Shown here piece by piece: positions 17,651 to 20,628 of a DNA stretch of 20,628 nt. The notes under the pieces are model-generated. The model had not been told where the DNA came from and did no database searches. It saw only the letters and a list, made by a program, of their open reading frames with translations. The stretch comes from an uncultured Salinimicrobium sp. (GTDB taxonomy: Bacteria > Bacteroidota > Bacteroidia > Flavobacteriales > Flavobacteriaceae): assembly GCA_946887025.1 (NCBI GenBank), contig CAMPJY010000028.1, positions 1 through 20,628 of the forward strand. Direction: 5' to 3'. The position numbers and the translations under genes are program-made. Within the stretch, counting starts at the first letter, position 1. Each line of letters opens with the position of its first letter.

Positions 17651-17658
17651 AAATTTAT

Positions 17659-18594
17659 ATGAAGCAAATTACAGATACATTACTAATGGTGCGGCCGGTG
17701 GCTTTTCGGATGAATGAGCAGACCGCCGTAAATAATTATTTCCAGGAAGGACTACAGCTCACCAATGAGGAGATTAACAAACTGGCACAGAAAGAATTCG
17801 ATGCCTTTGTCGCAAAGCTCAGGTCAGTAGGAGTATATGTCATTGTTGTTGAGGACGACAAAAAGCTGGATACCCCCGATTCCATATTCCCCAACAACTG
17901 GGTTTCTTTCCACGAGGATGGTACAGCTGCCATTTATCCAATCTTCGCAGAGAACCGAAGAAGGGAGCGTCGGCCTGAGGTTTTTGAAAAGATTGAAGCT
18001 GAAGGTTTTCTTATAGAGAATGTTATTGACTATACCGATGCTGAAGAGGATAATGTTTTCCTGGAATCAACAGGAAGCCTTATCATGGATCGACAGCACG
18101 AAAAGGTATATTGTGCCCTTTCCCCCCGTGCCCATGAAGAGCTGTTGATAGAATTCTGTGAGGATTTCGAATTCTCCCCTGTTATATTTACAGCCTATCA
18201 GGATGTTGGAGGGAAGAGGATGCCAATTTACCACACAAATGTAATGATGTGTGTGGCTGAAAATTTTGCCGTCATCTGTCTTGACAGTATTGACGACAAA
18301 AAGGAACGCAAAAATGTCGTGAAGCACCTCAGATCAGATGGAAAGGAGATCATTGAGATCACCGAGGCCCAGTTACATCATTATGCGGGAAATATGCTGC
18401 AGGTAAGGGGAAATGACAATAAGAAATATCTGGTAATGAGTGATTCAGCTTTAAAGAGTCTGACTCCGGCACAGATCAAGGCCATCAACAAACATTGTGA
18501 GATCCTGAGCAGTGACCTGAACACCATCGAGACCTGTGGGGGAGGAAGTGCCCGTTGTATGCTGGCCGAGGTTTTTCTTCCAAAGGCAAATTAG
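17659..18594 (+). CDS. ctlX: CtlX-like citrulline/arginine deiminase-related pentein
   Basis: This 311-residue protein resembles the arginine deiminase-related and CtlX group; a Francisella member is a citrulline ureidase. Visible motifs are TLLMVRPVAFRMNEQTAVNN at the N-terminus, DSIFPNNWVSFH (74-85), LESTGS (135-140, Glu136), YHTNVMM with His192, HHYAGNML (240-247), and the presumed nucleophile Cys300 in GGGSARCMLAE. An ATG at 17620 would add 13 residues overlapping the previous gene. The chosen ATG at 17659 begins the conserved region and gives an 8-base spacer. Pairing with another pentein suggests sequential or alternative steps in arginine/citrulline breakdown. The symbol is assigned by motif pattern, and substrate is not proven. 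Confidence 0.82.
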   Translation: MKQITDTLLMVRPVAFRMNEQTAVNNYFQEGLQLTNEEINKLAQKEFDAFVAKLRSVGVYVIVVEDDKKLDTPDSIFPNNWVSFHEDGTAAIYPIFAENRRRERRPEVFEKIEAEGFLIENVIDYTDAEEDNVFLESTGSLIMDRQHEKVYCALSPRAHEELLIEFCEDFEFSPVIFTAYQDVGGKRMPIYHTNVMMCVAENFAVICLDSIDDKKERKNVVKHLRSDGKEIIEITEAQLHHYAGNMLQVRGNDNKKYLVMSDSALKSLTPAQIKAINKHCEILSSDLNTIETCGGGSARCMLAEVFLPKAN

Positions 18595-18627
18595 AAATGA
18601 CGGGATAATTCCGAGATAATCCAACCA

Positions 18628-18804
18628 ATGAAGAATACCCTTAAAATTGTTCTGCTCCTGATAGGTTCTGGTTTTATGGCATTTAGTCTGTATTCCCTCT
18701 TCAGCCAGGACCAGGTGGAACCTGAAACCAGGCGACAGCTTTATGGGATGATGGGGGTGGGATTCCTTTTTCTTTTGGGAGGCGCAGCCATGGGTAAGCG
18801 GTAA
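18628..18804 (+). CDS. Small two-helix membrane protein of unknown function
   Basis: A 58-codon open frame begins 33 bases after the ctlX-like gene. The product has a hydrophobic segment at about residues 6-25 (KIVLLLIGSGFMAFSLYSLF), a polar loop with QDQVEPETRRQ, and a second segment at about 41-55 (MMGVGFLFLLGGAAM) ending GKR. This is a typical two-helix hairpin membrane protein with a positive C-terminal end. It is probably the last gene of the pentein operon. No function is recognised. Its TAA stop lies 3 bases from the stop of the convergent minus-strand gene, and no terminator lies between. Confidence 0.68.
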   Translation: MKNTLKIVLLLIGSGFMAFSLYSLFSQDQVEPETRRQLYGMMGVGFLFLLGGAAMGKR

Positions 18805-18807
18805 CAG

Positions 18808-19242
18808 TTACAGCATATCCTCTACCCGGGTAGGGGCGTTGTCGGATTTATTGTTGCGCATTTTCCTGATGAAGCTGTGCAGCTCCGCATCCGTTTTCCC
18901 CGCCCATATTTTTATGAAGTGCTGGTCTTTGTGAAAAGAATATTCTTCTGCGCTGCCTTTATAGATCCTCAATTTATAATTCGGGATCACCAGGGCAAAA
19001 GTATCAAGATTGGATCTGAAGCTTATCACAATCCCTTTTGAACGCATTTCGAGGGTGCAGGTAGACCTGCTTTCATTCAGGGCCAGAAGATTGTAAATAT
19101 CAATGCTGGCGCCGGTAATCTCGTGATTGGCAGAACTTGTCTTTTCCAGCCGCTTTCGTTCCTCCAGAGTAAAGGTTTTGCCAACGGCCTCATCAATTTT
19201 TGCCTTTACGGCAGCGTAATCAGGAGTTAATCTGACGAGCAT
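18808..19242 (-). CDS. Conserved-looking protein of unknown function
   Basis: This 144-residue cytoplasmic protein (no signal peptide or membrane segment) has no family that I recognise. The sequence opens MLVRLTPDYAAVKAKIDEAV, has a charged helical region (TFTLEERKRLEKTSSANHE), then beta-type stretches (SIDIYNLLAL, GIVISFRSNLDTFALVIPNY, HFIKIWAG), and a helical, basic end (ELHSFIRKMRNNKSD). The frame extends upstream to an ATG at 19380, but that start would lie inside argS and before both promoter boxes, so 19242 is chosen. It is convergent with the small membrane gene and divergent from argS. Confidence 0.78.
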   Translation of the reverse strand: MLVRLTPDYAAVKAKIDEAVGKTFTLEERKRLEKTSSANHEITGASIDIYNLLALNESRSTCTLEMRSKGIVISFRSNLDTFALVIPNYKLRIYKGSAEEYSFHKDQHFIKIWAGKTDAELHSFIRKMRNNKSDNAPTRVEDML

Positions 19243-19254
19243 GATTCTTTTTAG

Positions 19255-19262
19255 TAAAGATA
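19255..19262 (-). promoter_or_regulatory. Possible promoter -7 box for the minus-strand gene
   Basis: On the minus strand, TATCTTTA (from 19262 down to 19255) matches TAnnTTTG except for the last base and lies 12 bases before the ATG at 19242. A start near 19249 would give a very short leader. No -33 element is seen. Confidence 0.35.
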
Positions 19263-19305
19263 GGGAATTGCTCAATAAGCCCCTACGCCAACGCAGTTTT
19301 TCTGT

Positions 19306-19313
19306 TATCTTTG
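19306..19313 (+). promoter_or_regulatory. argS promoter -7 box
   Basis: TATCTTTG is an exact match to the Bacteroidetes -7 consensus and lies 41 bases before the argS ATG, implying a leader of roughly 35 bases. The -33 TTTG is not recognisable. The minus-strand -7 candidate is 43 bases away, giving a compact divergent promoter region. Confidence 0.6.
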
Positions 19314-19354
19314 CAACTCCCGGATCAAAATTATCAGGCATAAAATCGAGATAA

Positions 19355-20628
19355 ATGAGCATTGAAGCAACGATCACCAATCAGGTAAAACAAGCGATTG
19401 AAGAACTTTTTCAGGTTAAACCCGAGAAGCTGGAATTCCAGCCCACGCGTAAGGACTTCGAGGGGGATATAACCCTGGTCACTTTTCCGCTTTTACGGCA
19501 GATAAAAACCAGCCCCGTTCAGTTGGGGGAGGCACTTGGAAAATACCTGGTCGAGCATAATCCGGATGTGGAGAAATACAATGTGGTCCAGGGGTTTCTG
19601 AATATTGTACTGTCAAATAAATACTACCTCGATTTCTTTGCTTCTGCCAAGTATGACGATAATTTCGGGAAACGTTTCTCGGAAGCTGAAAGCATCATGG
19701 TGGAATATTCGTCGCCCAACACCAACAAGCCCCTTCACCTGGGGCACGTGCGGAATAACCTGCTCGGGTTTTCTGTTGCAGAAATTCTTAAAGCCTCTGG
19801 CCGGAAAGTCTATAAAACCCAGATCATCAACGATCGGGGAATCCATATCTGTAAATCCATGCTTGCCTGGAAACGCTATGGTAACGGAGAAACTCCTGAA
19901 ACCACCGGTCTGAAAGGGGACAAATTGGTAGGGAACTACTATGTGAAGTTTGACAGGGTTTACAAAGAAGAGATCGAGGAACTGAAGGCTCAGGGAAAGA
20001 CGGAGGAAGAGGCCAAGACCCAGGCTCCCATTCTTCTGGAAGCACAGGAAATGCTGCGCAAGTGGGAAGCCGGAGACAGGGAAGTGGTGGACCTTTGGTC
20101 GAAAATGAACGAATGGGTTTATGAAGGTTTCGAGGAAACCTATAAACATATGGGCGTGGATTTCGATAAGAACTACTACGAAAGCCAGACATATATCCTC
20201 GGGAAAGATGTGGTTGCTGAAGGCCTGAAAAAAGGGGTTTTCTACAGGAAAGATGACGGCAGTGTATGGATTGATCTTACGGAGGAAGGCCTTGATGAAA
20301 AGATCGTGTTGAGAAGTGACGGCACCGCCGTATACATCACCCAGGACATTGGAACCGCTATTCAGAGAATGAAGGATTTCTCGGCCGATGGAATGGTCTA
20401 CACCGTAGGTAACGAACAGGATTATCATTTCAAGGTGCTGTTCCTTATACTTAAGAAACTTGGCTATGATTGGGCCGAAAACCTGTACCACCTGAGCTAC
20501 GGAATGGTGGACCTGCCAAGTGGTAAAATGAAAAGCCGCGAAGGAACTGTTGTCGATGCGGACGAGCTGATGGAGGAAATGACGGCTACCGCCAAAACCA
20601 TTTCTGAAGAGTTGGGGAAACTGGAAGG
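19355..20628 (+). CDS. argS: Arginyl-tRNA synthetase (N-terminal part, runs off the window)
   Basis: This is ArgRS, a class I synthetase that charges tRNA-Arg. 424 codons are present; the C-terminal anticodon-binding region lies beyond the window edge. The N-terminal additional domain is at about residues 1-100. The HIGH motif is HLGH at 128-131 within SSPNTNKPLHLGHVRNN. INDRGIHICKSMLAW (158-172) and VGNEQDYHFKVLFLIL (351-366) are family signatures. The KMSK region reads KMKSREGTVVDADEL from residue 391, a variant common in Bacteroidetes. Start chosen after the TATCTTTG box. It is divergent from the 144-residue unknown gene. Confidence 0.98.
   Translation, partial: MSIEATITNQVKQAIEELFQVKPEKLEFQPTRKDFEGDITLVTFPLLRQIKTSPVQLGEALGKYLVEHNPDVEKYNVVQGFLNIVLSNKYYLDFFASAKYDDNFGKRFSEAESIMVEYSSPNTNKPLHLGHVRNNLLGFSVAEILKASGRKVYKTQIINDRGIHICKSMLAWKRYGNGETPETTGLKGDKLVGNYYVKFDRVYKEEIEELKAQGKTEEEAKTQAPILLEAQEMLRKWEAGDREVVDLWSKMNEWVYEGFEETYKHMGVDFDKNYYESQTYILGKDVVAEGLKKGVFYRKDDGSVWIDLTEEGLDEKIVLRSDGTAVYITQDIGTAIQRMKDFSADGMVYTVGNEQDYHFKVLFLILKKLGYDWAENLYHLSYGMVDLPSGKMKSREGTVVDADELMEEMTATAKTISEELGKLE

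Noticed and set aside
17620..17658. Upstream ATG extending the ctlX-like protein by 13 residues
   Set aside because: It overlaps the end of the previous gene, whereas the ATG at 17659 starts the conserved region with a normal 8-base spacing.
19243..19380. N-terminal extension of the minus-strand 144-residue protein
   Set aside because: It would run into argS coding sequence and across both promoter boxes; the extension lacks recognisable character.
19613..20491. Long antisense open frame (292 codons) on the minus strand
   Set aside because: It lies entirely within argS, which has clear class I synthetase motifs; the antisense translation shows no family pattern.

Overview
The window comes from a member of the Bacteroidetes, most likely a marine-type Flavobacteriaceae. 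The ribosomal gene order and protein sequences fit this, as do secY being followed directly by infA, the near absence of Shine-Dalgarno sequences, and promoter-like TAnnTTTG boxes (the Bacteroidetes -7 element) upstream of several transcription units. Genus cannot be fixed from sequence reading alone.

Positions 1-11329 hold the 3' two thirds of the S10-spc-alpha ribosomal supercluster, all on the plus strand: the tail of rplB, then rpsS-rplV-rpsC-rplP-rpmC-rpsQ-rplN-rplX-rplE-rpsN-rpsH-rplF-rplR-rpsE-rpmD-rplO-secY-infA-rpmJ-rpsM-rpsK-rpsD-rpoA-rplQ. It ends at a strong intrinsic terminator. Most gaps are -1 to 19 bases. Three are much longer (70, 93 and 99 bases), lie before rpsH, rpsD and rplQ, contain foldable inverted repeats and show no promoter. 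S8 and S4 are classical autogenous regulators in other bacteria, so these gaps are the best candidates here for undescribed regulatory RNA.

Positions 11330-16716 hold short, separately terminated units: carA (glutamine-hydrolysing subunit of carbamoyl-phosphate synthase), an overlapping pair of unknown exported proteins, eno (enolase) and gltA (citrate synthase). At two of these junctions (before carA and before the exported pair), and again before the next operon, promoter-like elements overlap or abut the preceding terminator.

Positions 16716-18804 hold a likely operon of two pentein-fold guanidino/ureido-group enzymes: a DDAH/amidinotransferase-like protein and a CtlX-like citrulline hydrolase-type protein. 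A 58-residue two-helix membrane protein follows. A conserved-looking protein of unknown function (144 aa, minus strand) converges on this operon and is divergent from argS, which runs off the right edge. With carA and argS nearby, the pentein pair suggests arginine/citrulline metabolism, but its substrates are not shown by the sequence.

Most of the window is conserved housekeeping DNA. There is no sign of mobile elements, CRISPR arrays, phage genes or RNA genes. The points of interest are the three structured gaps, the pentein pair, the unknown small and exported proteins, and the compact terminator-promoter junctions.
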